DNA of 64,000 bases. Source: JAHCHG01 sp965214585 (GTDB lineage: Bacteria; Acidobacteriota; Blastocatellia; Pyrinomonadales; Pyrinomonadaceae). A program made the position numbers and the translations under genes. Position 1 is the stretch's first letter. Each line of letters opens with the position of its first letter. The notes beneath the pieces are model-generated. The model made no database searches. It saw nothing but the letters and a program-made list of their open reading frames with translations, and had not been told where the DNA came from. The stretch spans positions 3,410,001 through 3,474,000 of the forward strand of contig OZ243957.1 in the NCBI GenBank assembly GCA_965214585.1, given 5' to 3'. Of this stretch, positions 1-8,136 are shown one piece after another.

Positions 1-4
1 AATT

Positions 5-406
5 ATGGCTAAACCAACAAAAGGCAAGAAAAAAACTTTTCGTAAAAAGGAAAGGAAGAATATTCCATCGGGAATCGTGTATATTGCGGCATCTTTTAAT
101 AATACGCTGATTTCGATTACCGATACCGAAGGAAATCTGATCGCGCAGTCTTCATCCGGAGCGCGTGGATTTCGCGGTTCGCGTAAAGGAACACCGTTTG
201 CGGCGCAGCAAGCCGCGACGGAAGCGGCGCGTAAGGCTCTGGAAGTCGGTATGCGCGAAGTCGAAGTTCGCGTCAAAGGTCCCGGCGGCGGGCGTGAATC
301 GGCAATTCGTGCGATAAACAATATGGGAATCCGCGTTACGTCCATCCGCGACACAACGCCGATTCCGCACAACGGATGCCGTCCGCCCAAACGCAGAAGA
401 GTTTGA
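5..406 (+). CDS. rpsK: 30S ribosomal protein S11
   Basis: S11 of the small-subunit platform, which contacts 16S rRNA near the E site and mRNA exit. The 133-residue product carries the family signatures, including AASFNNTLISITD, SSGARGFRGSRKGTPFAAQ and the C-terminal PHNGCRPPKRRRV tail. Its length is close to the usual 125-135, and the Lys/Arg-rich N-terminus (residues 3-19) is typical. The gene starts five bases into the window, so its own ribosome-binding site is not visible. It begins the conserved rpsK-rpsD-rpoA-rplQ block. The downstream junction holds an inverted repeat that starts right after the stop codon. Confidence 0.98.
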   Translation: MAKPTKGKKKTFRKKERKNIPSGIVYIAASFNNTLISITDTEGNLIAQSSSGARGFRGSRKGTPFAAQQAATEAARKALEVGMREVEVRVKGPGGGRESAIRAINNMGIRVTSIRDTTPIPHNGCRPPKRRRV

Positions 407-637
407 CGATTTGGGATGTCGGATTTGGGATTTGTTTTCCGTTCAAAAATCTGAAGTTCCGATTAGAAGTTTTAGTATTTTAGTATTATAAATAAATTTT
501 AATATCGAAAGGATGAAGGGCAAATATAAAAATTGCCTGTAAACTTTCCCAATTTATCGGCGATATTGCGATTGCGATTGAAATGGATTTGGATCAAACA
601 GAAAATCCCAAATCCCATAATCCCAAATCCCAAATCG
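407..637. repeat. Inverted repeat with heptamer-like words between rpsK and rpsD
   Basis: The left arm (407-433) carries GATTTGGGAT words. The right arm (602-637) carries the complementary AAATCCCAAATCCC words, repeated about four times. They are separated by an AT-rich loop of about 170 bases without a convincing gene. The right arm lies just upstream of the rpsD ribosome-binding site and contains a spurious in-frame ATG (583). The same AAATCCC/AAATCCG words recur upstream of the MFS gene at 19727-19761. Confidence 0.75.
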
Positions 638-654
638 TCTGCTTGGAGGCAAAT

Positions 655-1290
655 GTGGCTAGATATAGAGATGCGGTGTGCCGTCTGTGCCGCCGCGAAG
701 GTGGAAAATTATTTTTAAAGGGCGACAGGTGTTTTAAACCGTCGTGCGCTATTGAAAAACGCGGAACAAATCCGCCCGGACAACACGGCGCAAATATGCG
801 CCGCCGCGCTCCCGAAGGTTACGGACAGCAATTGCGCGAGAAACAAAAGGTCAAGCGCATATATTTCGTGCTTGAAAAGCAGTTTCGTAATTATTTCAAA
901 AAGGCTTCGAGCCAAAAGGGAATTACGGGCGAAAATCTTCTTTTCTTATTGGAACGTCGTCTTGACAATGCCGTTTATCGGGCGGGATTTGCAACTTCAC
1001 GTCCGCAGGCGCGGCAATTTGTAAATCACGGTCACGTTTTGGTAAACGGGCGCAAAGTTGACATTCCCTCGTTTCAGGTCAAGGTCGGCGATGTTATCAG
1101 CATTGATCTCGGAAGCCGGGACAATGTGCATATCGAAAGCGCGTGGCAAACCGCCGTCGGGCGAGGTCGTCCCACTTGGATTACAACAAATGGCGATAAT
1201 TTGAGCGCGACGATTTCGGCACTTCCGAAACGTGAAGATATTGACGCAAATATTAACGAACAACTAATCGTAGAACTTTACAGCAAGTAG
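655..1290 (+). CDS. rpsD: 30S ribosomal protein S4
   Basis: S4 nucleates 16S rRNA assembly and sits at the mRNA entry channel. I place the start at GTG 655, not the upstream ATG at 583: a Shine-Dalgarno GGAGG (645-649) lies five bases before the GTG, and translation from there gives the normal N-terminus (ARYRDAVCRLCRREG), while the upstream extension is translated repeat DNA. The product is 211 residues against about 205 in the family. Four cysteines (9, 12, 26, 31) form the zinc-binding knuckle of C+ type S4. The S4 RNA-binding domain follows from about residue 98 (ERRLDNAVYRAGFATSRPQA). It lies in the rpsK-rpsD-rpoA-rplQ operon. Confidence 0.96.
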   Translation: MARYRDAVCRLCRREGGKLFLKGDRCFKPSCAIEKRGTNPPGQHGANMRRRAPEGYGQQLREKQKVKRIYFVLEKQFRNYFKKASSQKGITGENLLFLLERRLDNAVYRAGFATSRPQARQFVNHGHVLVNGRKVDIPSFQVKVGDVISIDLGSRDNVHIESAWQTAVGRGRPTWITTNGDNLSATISALPKREDIDANINEQLIVELYSK

Positions 1291-1302
1291 TTTATCGAAT
1301 TC

Positions 1303-1355
1303 GCAAAGGCGGCGGTTTTTATCGAAATTATTTTTCATAGTTTCGCCGTCTTTGC
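1303..1355. repeat. Hairpin between rpsD and rpoA
   Basis: GCAAAGGCGGCG (1303-1314) and CGCCGTCTTTGC (1344-1355) pair with one mismatch around a 29-base AT-rich loop. There is no T-run directly after it, so it is more likely an intercistronic element than a terminator. Confidence 0.5.
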
Positions 1356-1396
1356 CGCAATTTCGGTAAACTTTCTGACTTTTTTAAATAAAGAAT

Positions 1397-2413
1397 ATGG
1401 CACAAGAAAACAACTGGCAAAATTTCCAAATACCGACTCGCCTTCAGGTCGAATCGGACACTTTGACCGAGCGATACGGGAAATTTTTCGCGCAGCCGTT
1501 TGAGAGAGGTTTCGGAACGACAATCGGAAATTCGATCAGACGTGCGCTTCTTTCTTCGATTGAAGGCGCGGCAATTACGGCTGTAAAAATTGAAGGCGTT
1601 GAACACGAATTTTCATCAATCAACGGAGTTGTCGAAGACGCAACCGATGTGATTTTGAACTTAAAGCAAGTTCCGTTCACCTTGCACGGCGACGTTCCGA
1701 AAACTCTGACAATAAATAAAAAAGGCAAAGGGGAAATTACGAGCGCGGATATAGAAACCGATAGTGATGTCGAGATATTAGACGACAGCGTTCATATTGC
1801 GACGATCAGTTCAAACGGCGAATTAAATATCGAGATGCGTCTGAAAAAAGGGCGCGGATATGTTTCCGCCGAGTTTAACAACGACGAAGACCTTTCGGTT
1901 GGTTATATTCCGATTGATTCGGTTCATACGCCGATCAAAAAAGTTAATTACGGAGTTGATAAAACCAGACAAGGCTCAAATACGGAATACGACAAGTTGA
2001 TAATCGAGGTCTGGACGGACGGTTCTGTTCTGCCCGAAGATTCGATTGGCTTGGCGGCGAAACTGGTCAAAGACCATATGTCAATCTTTATCAATTTTGA
2101 AGAGGAAGAAGAAGATTTCAAATTTGAAGACATCGCGCGTCCGCCGCTTCTTCGCAACGACCTTTTAGATCGTTCGGTTGACGAACTCGAACTTTCGGTT
2201 CGTTCGTATAACTGCTTGAAAAATGCGGACATCAGAACGATTCGTGATCTGATTCGCCGAACGGAAAAAGATATGCTTTCGACGAAAAATTTCGGGAAAA
2301 AATCTTTGACGGAGATCAAAGATTTGCTGCACGGAATGGGACTCGATTTCGGTATGGATTTTGACGAACAGGGCAATCCGATTCCCGGTTCGGGCGGACG
2401 TAATTTAGGTTAA
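1397..2413 (+). CDS. rpoA: DNA-directed RNA polymerase subunit alpha
   Basis: Alpha subunit: the N-terminal domain dimerises and scaffolds beta and beta', and the C-terminal domain contacts UP elements and activators. The 338-residue product has the N-domain signature GFGTTIGNSIRRALLSS near residues 38-54. A flexible acidic stretch (EEEEEDFKFED, about 235-245) leads into the C-domain from about 255 (DRSVDELELSVRSYNCLKNA), with the helix-hairpin-helix ending KSLTEIKDLL. Length is normal for the family (about 310-350). It sits in its conserved place between rpsD and rplQ. The Gly-rich tail (PGSGGRNLG) is a small lineage extension. Confidence 0.98.
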   Translation: MAQENNWQNFQIPTRLQVESDTLTERYGKFFAQPFERGFGTTIGNSIRRALLSSIEGAAITAVKIEGVEHEFSSINGVVEDATDVILNLKQVPFTLHGDVPKTLTINKKGKGEITSADIETDSDVEILDDSVHIATISSNGELNIEMRLKKGRGYVSAEFNNDEDLSVGYIPIDSVHTPIKKVNYGVDKTRQGSNTEYDKLIIEVWTDGSVLPEDSIGLAAKLVKDHMSIFINFEEEEEDFKFEDIARPPLLRNDLLDRSVDELELSVRSYNCLKNADIRTIRDLIRRTEKDMLSTKNFGKKSLTEIKDLLHGMGLDFGMDFDEQGNPIPGSGGRNLG

Positions 2414-2423
2414 ATTTTATAAA

Positions 2424-2463
2424 AGCGTGTTGTCGAATTTATTCGCCGACACGCTGATTTTTT
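2424..2463 (+). terminator. Intrinsic terminator-like hairpin after rpoA
   Basis: AGCGTGT (2424-2430) pairs with ACACGCT (2449-2455), extended inward by a TCG/CGA pair, and is followed by GATTTTTT. It lies inside the rpoA-rplQ junction only 11 bases before the rplQ start, so it may attenuate rather than end transcription. Confidence 0.55.
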
Positions 2464-2473
2464 GGTTAAAACA

Positions 2474-2980
2474 ATGCGACACTTAAAAGCAAAACGTAAA
2501 TTAGGCAGAACCACGGCGCACCGCGTTTCGATGCTTAGGAATATGGCGACTTCTTTAATAAATGCCGAAAACGAGTATATTATAACGACGGTTCAGAAAG
2601 CGAAAGAACTTCGCCCGTTTGTCGAAAAGGCGATCACGCTGGCGAAAAAGGCGGAAAATCTTGAAGAAACAGACGACAAGCAGATTCGTGAAGTGAATCT
2701 GCGAAGACGCGCCGCGCAGTATTTTCACGCGGGAAACAGCACGTTCAAACGCGAGCAAAGCCGTTTTCGCGGGAAAAAAGGCGAAGCGAAAGACACAATC
2801 GAAAGAACGGCGGGCGTGAAAGCCGTCCAAAGACTTTTCGGCGAACTCGGCACGCGCTACAAAGACCGCAGCGGCGGCTACACGCGCATTCTGAAACTCG
2901 GACGGCGCAACGGCGACAACGCGGAAATGGCGGTTATCGAATTGGTTGACAATCCGCGCGAATTGGCGGCGAAAGAATAA
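2474..2980 (+). CDS. rplQ: 50S ribosomal protein L17
   Basis: L17 binds 23S rRNA near the peptide exit tunnel. Start chosen at ATG 2474, giving the canonical N-terminus MRHLKAKRKLGRTTAHR; an upstream in-frame TTG at 2462 would add only four residues. The 168-residue product is longer than the E. coli type (127). The extra length lies in a basic insertion around residues 65-115 (AAQYFHAGNSTFKREQSRFR) before the conserved C-terminal part (LFGELGTRYKDRSGGYTRIL). No clear Shine-Dalgarno precedes the start; a terminator-like hairpin lies immediately upstream. It ends the alpha operon. Confidence 0.95.
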   Translation: MRHLKAKRKLGRTTAHRVSMLRNMATSLINAENEYIITTVQKAKELRPFVEKAITLAKKAENLEETDDKQIREVNLRRRAAQYFHAGNSTFKREQSRFRGKKGEAKDTIERTAGVKAVQRLFGELGTRYKDRSGGYTRILKLGRRNGDNAEMAVIELVDNPRELAAKE

Positions 2981-3085
2981 ATTAATTTGCGGTTTTCAAT
3001 TTGCGATTTACGATTGCAAATCTGCTTTTTGTAGTTTGACTTGACAGCAATCTGAATTTGTAAAAGTTTGGGAGCAAAAGAAAAA

Positions 3086-3634
3086 ATGAGTGAAGAAAAA
3101 GGTTCGACAAAAGCTGTAAAATCTCAAAAAACCGAAAATGTTGCAGAGCCGTCGCTGAATATGGACGAATTGCGCGATCTAGCCGATTTGGTGGAAGAAC
3201 ACGGCTTTACGGATTTTGAATTTGAAAACGAAAAGATTCGCGTTCGTTTGAGCAAAAATCCGCCCGCGCAAATTGTTCCGAATATTCAGCCGTTTGCAAA
3301 TATGCCCGCCGCTGTTCAGCCGACTGCTGAAACGAACAGACAGGTTTCCGCTAAAACTTCTGAAATTGATGACGAATTAACGGAAGTTGACGGCGATCTG
3401 CACAAAATCACTTCGCCGATTGTCGGCACTTTCTATCGTTCTCCCGGACCTGACAAGGATTCGTATGTTTCCGAAGGCGACAATGTTTCAGCGAAAACAA
3501 TCGTCTGCATCGTCGAAGCGATGAAATTAATGAACGAGATCGAAGCGGAAGTTTCGGGTGAAGTTGTAAAAATCTACGTCGAAAACGGTCAGCCCGTCGA
3601 ATACGGTCAGCCGCTTTTCGGAATCAGGAAGTAA
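3086..3634 (+). CDS. accB: Biotin carboxyl carrier protein of acetyl-CoA carboxylase
   Basis: Carrier subunit of acetyl-CoA carboxylase, which makes malonyl-CoA for fatty-acid synthesis. The C-terminal biotinyl domain has the biotinylation motif EAMKLMNE with the target lysine at residue 147 (codon 3524), 36 residues before the end. An N-terminal domain, a Pro/Ala-rich linker (about 70-95) and the biotinyl domain (about 105-182) are visible. I start at ATG 3086 because GGGAG (3070-3074) sits at good spacing; an in-frame TTG at 3068 overlaps that site. The product is 182 residues, slightly long for the family (about 155-165). It pairs with accC downstream, and the biotin genes lie elsewhere in the window. 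Confidence 0.95.
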   Translation: MSEEKGSTKAVKSQKTENVAEPSLNMDELRDLADLVEEHGFTDFEFENEKIRVRLSKNPPAQIVPNIQPFANMPAAVQPTAETNRQVSAKTSEIDDELTEVDGDLHKITSPIVGTFYRSPGPDKDSYVSEGDNVSAKTIVCIVEAMKLMNEIEAEVSGEVVKIYVENGQPVEYGQPLFGIRK

Positions 3635-3635
3635 C

Positions 3636-3721
3636 AGTCCAGCGTCCAATGTCCTGCGTCCAAAGTCGGGGATTTATTTATCGGACTTGGACTTTGGACT
3701 TTGGACTTCGGACTCTGGACT
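3636..3721. repeat. Inverted repeat of GGACTTT words between accB and accC
   Basis: The left arm (3636-3667) is built of GTCC-containing words. The right arm (3683-3721) is a degenerate tandem of GGACTTT, complementary to the left. The left arm starts two bases after the accB stop codon and the right arm runs directly into the accC ATG (3722), so no separate Shine-Dalgarno is visible. An ORF extended upstream in the accC frame would only translate this repeat. Confidence 0.75.
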
Positions 3722-5080
3722 ATGAAAAAGCGCGAGATTCGCAAAATTTTGATCGCCAATCGGGGCGAAATCGCTTGCCGGATAATCTGGACGTGCCGCG
3801 AAATGGGCATTAAAACCGTCGCCGTTCATTCGGAAGCGGACAAGGAATCGCTTCACGTCAAATATGCCGACGAAGCGATCTGCATCGGTCCGGCATCTTC
3901 GGCGGAAAGTTATCTGAATATTCCGGCGATTATCAGTGCGGCGGAAATTACGAATGTTGACGCGATTCATCCGGGTTACGGATTTTTAGCCGAATCGGAA
4001 ACTTTTGCAAAGGTCTGCCACGACTGCAACATAATATTTATCGGACCGAAGCCGGAAGTTATCAAAACAATGGGCGACAAAGTTGAAGCCCGTCGGACAA
4101 TGAAACAGGCTGGCGTGCCGATTCTGCCCGGCAGTCCCGATCCGATCACGGACGCGGATGAAGCAATAAAACTCGCCGAAGAGATCGGTTTTCCCGTAAT
4201 AATCAAAGCGGCGGCAGGCGGCGGCGGACGCGGTATGCGAATCGTGCGCGAACGGGAAGATTTGGCGCATCAACTGCAAGCGGCGCAAACCGAAGCACTT
4301 GCGGCTTTTAAAGACGGAAGCGTTTATATCGAAAAATATATCGAGCGTCCGCGCCACATCGAAATACAGGTTTTAGCCGACGAACACGGAAACTGCATAC
4401 ATCTCGGCGAGCGCGAATGTTCGATTCAACGCCGTCATCAGAAACTTCTCGAAGAAGCACCTTCGCCGGTTATCACTCCCGAACTGCGCGAAAAAATGGG
4501 CGCGATTGCGGTCAAGGCGTGCAAAGAGATCGGTTATTCGAGCGCGGGAACATTTGAATTTCTGCTCGATGAAGACGGCGAGTTCTATTTTATGGAGATG
4601 AACACGCGCATACAGGTCGAACATCCCGTAACGGAAATGGTCACGCTTGCCGACATCGTGGGAAATCAAATCAGAATTGCCGAAGGCGAAAATTTGGGTT
4701 ACACGCAGGACGACGTGCAGATCGTCGGACACTCGATAGAATGCCGCATCAACGCCGAAGACCCCGAAAAATTTACGCCGAGTCCGGGACGAATTACGGC
4801 GTTTAATATGCCGGGCGGTCCGGGCGTGAGAATTGACACGGCGGTTTATCCGGGTTATTTTGTGCCGCCTTATTACGATTCGATGATCGCCAAATTGATC
4901 GTCCACGCCAGAACGCGCGAAGGTGCGATCAATCGTATGAAACGCGCTTTGCAGATGCTCGTCATCGAAGGAATAAAAACGACGATTCCGCTGCATATTA
5001 AAATTATGAACGACGAAAAATTTCAAAAAGGAGATTTTTCGACGAAATTTATGGAAGATTTTTTGAAAAGTGAGAAATGA
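3722..5080 (+). CDS. accC: Acetyl-CoA carboxylase biotin carboxylase subunit
   Basis: ATP-dependent carboxylation of the biotin on AccB. The 452-residue product matches the family length (about 445-455). It starts KILIANRGEIACRI, has the ATP-grasp glycine loop AAAGGGGRGMR around residues 160-170, and the catalytic MEMNTRIQVEHPVTEM around 291-306. The start is ATG 3722; longer in-frame starts lie in repeat DNA. The last residues and the stop codon (5078-5080) lie inside the left arm of an inverted repeat (5068-5089), so the C-terminal tail may have been altered by that element. Confidence 0.97.
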   Translation: MKKREIRKILIANRGEIACRIIWTCREMGIKTVAVHSEADKESLHVKYADEAICIGPASSAESYLNIPAIISAAEITNVDAIHPGYGFLAESETFAKVCHDCNIIFIGPKPEVIKTMGDKVEARRTMKQAGVPILPGSPDPITDADEAIKLAEEIGFPVIIKAAAGGGGRGMRIVREREDLAHQLQAAQTEALAAFKDGSVYIEKYIERPRHIEIQVLADEHGNCIHLGERECSIQRRHQKLLEEAPSPVITPELREKMGAIAVKACKEIGYSSAGTFEFLLDEDGEFYFMEMNTRIQVEHPVTEMVTLADIVGNQIRIAEGENLGYTQDDVQIVGHSIECRINAEDPEKFTPSPGRITAFNMPGGPGVRIDTAVYPGYFVPPYYDSMIAKLIVHARTREGAINRMKRALQMLVIEGIKTTIPLHIKIMNDEKFQKGDFSTKFMEDFLKSEK

Positions 5081-5141
5081 GAAGTGAGAGGTGAGAAATT
5101 TGTGTAATTTCATATTACTTCTCACTTCTCATTTCTCACTT
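5068..5141. repeat. Inverted repeat of GTGAGAA words at the accC 3' end
   Basis: Perfect 22-base arms: 5068-5089 and its complement 5120-5141, each made of degenerate GTGAGAAAT/GAGAAGTGAG words, with a 30-base loop. The left arm contains the accC stop codon. The same word family recurs upstream of rarA (35801-35896). Confidence 0.85.
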
Positions 5142-5259
5142 ACTCCCCACTTGCTTATTTTCGCCGGAGAATTTAAGATTTATTTATAAAAGTTTCGCGG
5201 TTTCTGTTTTGAATAAACAAAGTTACTGCGTAAAAGGAGTTACCTTTTAGAGAAAAATT

Positions 5260-5529
5260 ATGGCAACAGCAAAAGAAGTAAAAGAAAATATAGTTGACGA
5301 ATACAAAACGCACGCGGGCGACACGGGTTCGTCGCAGGTGCAAATCGCGCTTTTAACTCAGCGCATAAACGAATTGACCGATCATTTTAAGGTTCACAAA
5401 AAAGATCACCATTCGCGCAGAGGTTTGCTCAAAATGGTTGCGAGCAGACGCAAATTGCTCGATTATCTGAAACGCCGCGATCTCGGCGAGTATCAGGCGA
5501 TTATTAAAAAATTAGGTTTGAGAAGATAA
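5260..5529 (+). CDS. rpsO: 30S ribosomal protein S15
   Basis: S15 binds the 16S rRNA three-way junction and forms bridges to the large subunit. The 89-residue product has exactly the usual length and the signatures HAGDTGSSQVQIALLTQRI and KDHHSRRGLLKMVASRRKLLDYL. The upstream sequence contains AAAAGGAG/ACCTTTT complementarity (about 5234-5251) that could fold over the leader; S15 is autoregulated in several bacteria, but this leader is not a recognised form. A strong intrinsic terminator follows at 5536. Gene order rpsO-pnp is conserved widely. Confidence 0.98.
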   Translation: MATAKEVKENIVDEYKTHAGDTGSSQVQIALLTQRINELTDHFKVHKKDHHSRRGLLKMVASRRKLLDYLKRRDLGEYQAIIKKLGLRR

Positions 5530-5535
5530 AAAAAT

Positions 5536-5587
5536 CGGAGTTGAGGTTTCATTGTATTTGATTTGAAACTTTAACTCCGTTTCTTTT
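5536..5587 (+). terminator. Intrinsic terminator after rpsO
   Basis: CGGAGTTGAGGTTTCA (5536-5551) pairs with TGAAACTTTAACTCCG (5564-5579) with two imperfect positions, followed by TTTCTTTT. It starts seven bases after the rpsO stop. Confidence 0.8.
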
Positions 5588-5750
5588 ATGACTGCTTCGA
5601 GTCATCAGAAAACAAGTTCTCTCGAAGAGTTTGCTCTGCGGTTGCTGAACGTGACAGCTTTACAAAAAACCGCAGGCAAAAAGAGAACATCCGCAAATTT
5701 GATCTAAAAATAGCGGCAGAGCTTTCACGGCATAGCTCTCGCCGCTTTTT
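5588..5750 (+). ncRNA. Candidate structured RNA between rpsO and pnp, ending in an intrinsic terminator
   Basis: No gene is visible here, but three ordered structures are: a 6-bp hairpin ATGACT/AGTCAT (5588-5605) with loop GCTTCG; a long compound stem in which GTTCTCT (5616-5622) pairs with AGAGAAC (5682-5688) and TTTGC-TCTGCGGTT (5630-5643) pairs with AACCGCAGGCAAA (5668-5680), with an inner GCTG/CAGC hairpin; and a terminator AGCGGC...GCCGCTTTTT (5712-5750). It could be a small RNA, a riboswitch-like attenuator for pnp, or paired terminators. It matches no riboswitch class I know. Confidence 0.45.
5712..5750 (+). terminator. Intrinsic terminator upstream of pnp
   Basis: AGCGGC (5712-5717) pairs with GCCGCT (5741-5746), with further inner pairing of GAGCT with AGCTC, then a T5 run. 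If transcripts read through from rpsO, this second terminator makes the region a likely attenuation point for pnp. Confidence 0.75.
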
Positions 5751-5765
5751 GTTTAAAAGAAAAGA

Positions 5766-5853
5766 TGATCGCTTTTTTTTTGAATTATTGTTGTAGGGAA
5801 TAAATTTTTTAAGACTAATTCAGAGAAAGATAAATTCAAAAACAAAGCGATTT
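5766..5853 (+). promoter_or_regulatory. Long stem in the pnp leader
   Basis: ATCGCTTTTTTTTTGAATT (5768-5786) is complementary, with one mismatch, to 5833-5851, enclosing about 46 bases. The stem ends 12 bases before the AAGGAG ribosome-binding site (5864-5869) of pnp. In E. coli a pnp leader stem cut by RNase III mediates autoregulation; a similar role here is inference from position and shape only. Confidence 0.4.
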
Positions 5854-5873
5854 CCTTTTGTGTAAGGAGAAAT

Positions 5874-7994
5874 ATGACACATAAAAAATATTTGAAAGAA
5901 TCAATAAAATTGGGCGATAAAGAATTGACGGTGGAAACCGGAAAAATCGCCAAACAAGCCGATGGTGCGGTTGTAATAAGTTACGGCGAAACGATTGTTT
6001 TGGTAACGGCGGTCAGCAATAAAACGCCGAAAGACCTCGATTTTTTTCCGTTGACGGTTGAATACAGAGAAGCCAATTACGCCGCCGGACGAATTCCGGG
6101 AAACTATTTTCGGCGCGAAGGTCGTCCGAATGAAAAAGAAGTTTTAACCTGTCGTTTGATTGACCGTCCGATTAGACCGCTTTTCCCGGATAATTATCGT
6201 TTTGAAACGCAAATTGTCGGTTCGGTTTTATCGTCCGACGGCGAAAATGACCCGGACGTTGTAACAATTACGGGCGCGTCGTGCGCTCTTTATTTGTCCG
6301 ACATTGTTTTTGACACGCCGATTGCCGGAGTGCGTATCGGTTTGGTTGACGGAAAATATCTGGTCAATCCGACGTATGACCAGCGGCGCGATTCCAAACT
6401 CGATCTGGTCGTCGCCGGAACGGAAGAAGCTATCGTAATGGTCGAAGCCGAAGCCAATGAAGTCGAAGAAAAAATTATGGTCGAAGCGATGCTTTTGGCG
6501 CATAAGGAGATCAAACGGCTCTGTTTGTGGCAGAAAGGATTGTATAAAGCTCTCAACATTGAGAAACGGACGTTTGAAGCACCTCAGTTGGACGAAAAAT
6601 TAACCAAGGAAATCGAGAAAAAATACACGGACAAACTTCGCACGGCACTCGATTCGACCGGAAAAAATAAACTTACAAGCTACGCTGAAATTGACGCTTT
6701 GAAAAAAGAAGTTGTCGAAAGTTACCCGGAAGACGATGCGGACAAGAGAAAAATGGCTGGAAAAGTTTACAGTCATTTAAAGGAAAAAATCTTCCGCGAA
6801 GATATGCTGGAGAACCGCCGCCGTCCCGACGGACGCAAGTTTTCGGAAATTCGTCAGGTTTCGTGCGAAGTCGGCTGGCTGCCGAGAACTCACGGTTCGG
6901 CTCTGTTTACGCGCGGGGAAACTCAGGCGATTGTCACGACGACGCTCGGAACAAAATCCGACGAGCAGTTTATGGACGATCTGGAAACGGGCGAAGTGAA
7001 GAAAAGTTTTCTGCTGCATTATAATTTCCCGCCGTATTCGGTCGGCGAAGCGGGGCGTTTCGGCAGCACGAGCCGCCGCGAGATCGGACACGGAAACTTG
7101 GCACGCCGCGCAATCGAAGGCGTTCTGCCCGCCGAAGAAGAATTTCCATACACGATTCGCATCGTTTCCGACATTACCGAATCGAACGGTTCGAGTTCGA
7201 TGGCTTCGGTTTGCGGCGGAATTTTGTCGCTGATGGATGCCGGAGTTCCGATTGAACGCCCCGTCGCCGGAATTGCGATGGGTTTGGTGATGGAAGGCAA
7301 TCGTTACGCGATTTTGTCCGACATCGCGGGCGCGGAAGACCATTACGGCGATATGGATTTCAAGGTTTCCGGTTCGAGCGAAGGCATCACGGCGTTGCAG
7401 ATGGACATAAAAGTTGCCGGAATCAACGCGCAGATTTTGTCCGAAGCACTTGAGCAGGCGAAAAAAGGTCGGCTGCACATCTTAAATATTATGACGCAGG
7501 CGATAAACGCGCCGCGCGAAGATATTTCGGAATTTGCGCCGAGAATAATTACTCTGAAAATTCACCCGGACAAAATCCGCGACGTGATCGGACCGGGCGG
7601 AAAAATGATTCGCTCGATAACGGAAGAAACAGGCGCGAAGATTGACATAGACGACGACGGCACGGTAAATATCGCAACGGCGGACGGCGATGCGGCAAAC
7701 GCTGCGGTTGAGCGCATCAGAGCGTTGACAGCCGAGGCGGAAGTCGGCGAAACTTATCTCGGAACTGTTTCGCGCATTGTTGATTTCGGCGCATTCGTCG
7801 AGATTTTCCCGAATGTTGACGGACTTCTCCATATTTCGGAAATTTCCGAACGAAGAATCCGCGACGTGCGCGATGAACTCAAAGAAGGTCAGCAAGTTAT
7901 GGTCAAATGTATCGGAAAGGAAGGAAACAAAATAAAACTTTCGCGCAAAGCGGTTTTGAAAGAAGAGGAAAAAGGCGAAGCCACAACGCAATAA
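5874..7994 (+). CDS. pnp: Polynucleotide phosphorylase (polyribonucleotide nucleotidyltransferase)
   Basis: Phosphorolytic 3'-5' exoribonuclease of mRNA decay. The 706-residue product has the full family order: RNase PH domain 1 (about 12-140), an alpha-helical linker, RNase PH domain 2 from about 313 (ENRRRPDGRKFSEIR), a KH domain with IRDVIGPGGKMIR near 566-578, and an S1 domain from about 623 (YLGTVSRIVDFGAFVEI). A good Shine-Dalgarno AAGGAG (5864-5869) supports ATG 5874. The preceding 340 bases are structured. The enzyme stalls at stable 3' hairpins in other bacteria, which is relevant because this window is full of intercistronic hairpins. Confidence 0.98.
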   Translation: MTHKKYLKESIKLGDKELTVETGKIAKQADGAVVISYGETIVLVTAVSNKTPKDLDFFPLTVEYREANYAAGRIPGNYFRREGRPNEKEVLTCRLIDRPIRPLFPDNYRFETQIVGSVLSSDGENDPDVVTITGASCALYLSDIVFDTPIAGVRIGLVDGKYLVNPTYDQRRDSKLDLVVAGTEEAIVMVEAEANEVEEKIMVEAMLLAHKEIKRLCLWQKGLYKALNIEKRTFEAPQLDEKLTKEIEKKYTDKLRTALDSTGKNKLTSYAEIDALKKEVVESYPEDDADKRKMAGKVYSHLKEKIFREDMLENRRRPDGRKFSEIRQVSCEVGWLPRTHGSALFTRGETQAIVTTTLGTKSDEQFMDDLETGEVKKSFLLHYNFPPYSVGEAGRFGSTSRREIGHGNLARRAIEGVLPAEEEFPYTIRIVSDITESNGSSSMASVCGGILSLMDAGVPIERPVAGIAMGLVMEGNRYAILSDIAGAEDHYGDMDFKVSGSSEGITALQMDIKVAGINAQILSEALEQAKKGRLHILNIMTQAINAPREDISEFAPRIITLKIHPDKIRDVIGPGGKMIRSITEETGAKIDIDDDGTVNIATADGDAANAAVERIRALTAEAEVGETYLGTVSRIVDFGAFVEIFPNVDGLLHISEISERRIRDVRDELKEGQQVMVKCIGKEGNKIKLSRKAVLKEEEKGEATTQ

Positions 7995-8021
7995 ATTTAT
8001 AAAATTTATTGTAAATTAAGC

Positions 8022-8066
8022 AGATTCTATTGAAATAAAATATTTTATTTCAATAGAATCTTTTTT
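8022..8066 (+). terminator. Intrinsic terminator after pnp
   Basis: A perfect 19-bp stem (8022-8040 with 8043-8061) with a 2-base gap is followed by T6. It separates pnp from the minus-strand lipoprotein gene and, being flanked by A and T, could act in both directions. Confidence 0.88.
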
Positions 8067-8136
8067 GGTTAATGAGATTTAGAAACTTAAAGGTTGCGAA
8101 TACAAAACGCTGCGTTTAAGGACTTTTCTATACTTT

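Noticed and set aside
602..637. Possible CRISPR-like direct repeats
   Set aside because: Seven-base degenerate words without spacers or cas genes; they form an inverted repeat instead.
583..654. N-terminal extension of rpsD
   Set aside because: It translates repeat words; a strong GGAGG and the canonical S4 start lie at GTG 655.
4373..5125. Long minus-strand open frame opposite accC
   Set aside because: Shadow of a well-conserved gene; His/Arg-rich translation with no motif.
6777..7478. Long minus-strand open frame opposite pnp
   Set aside because: Complement of PNPase coding sequence, with no independent start signals or family similarity.
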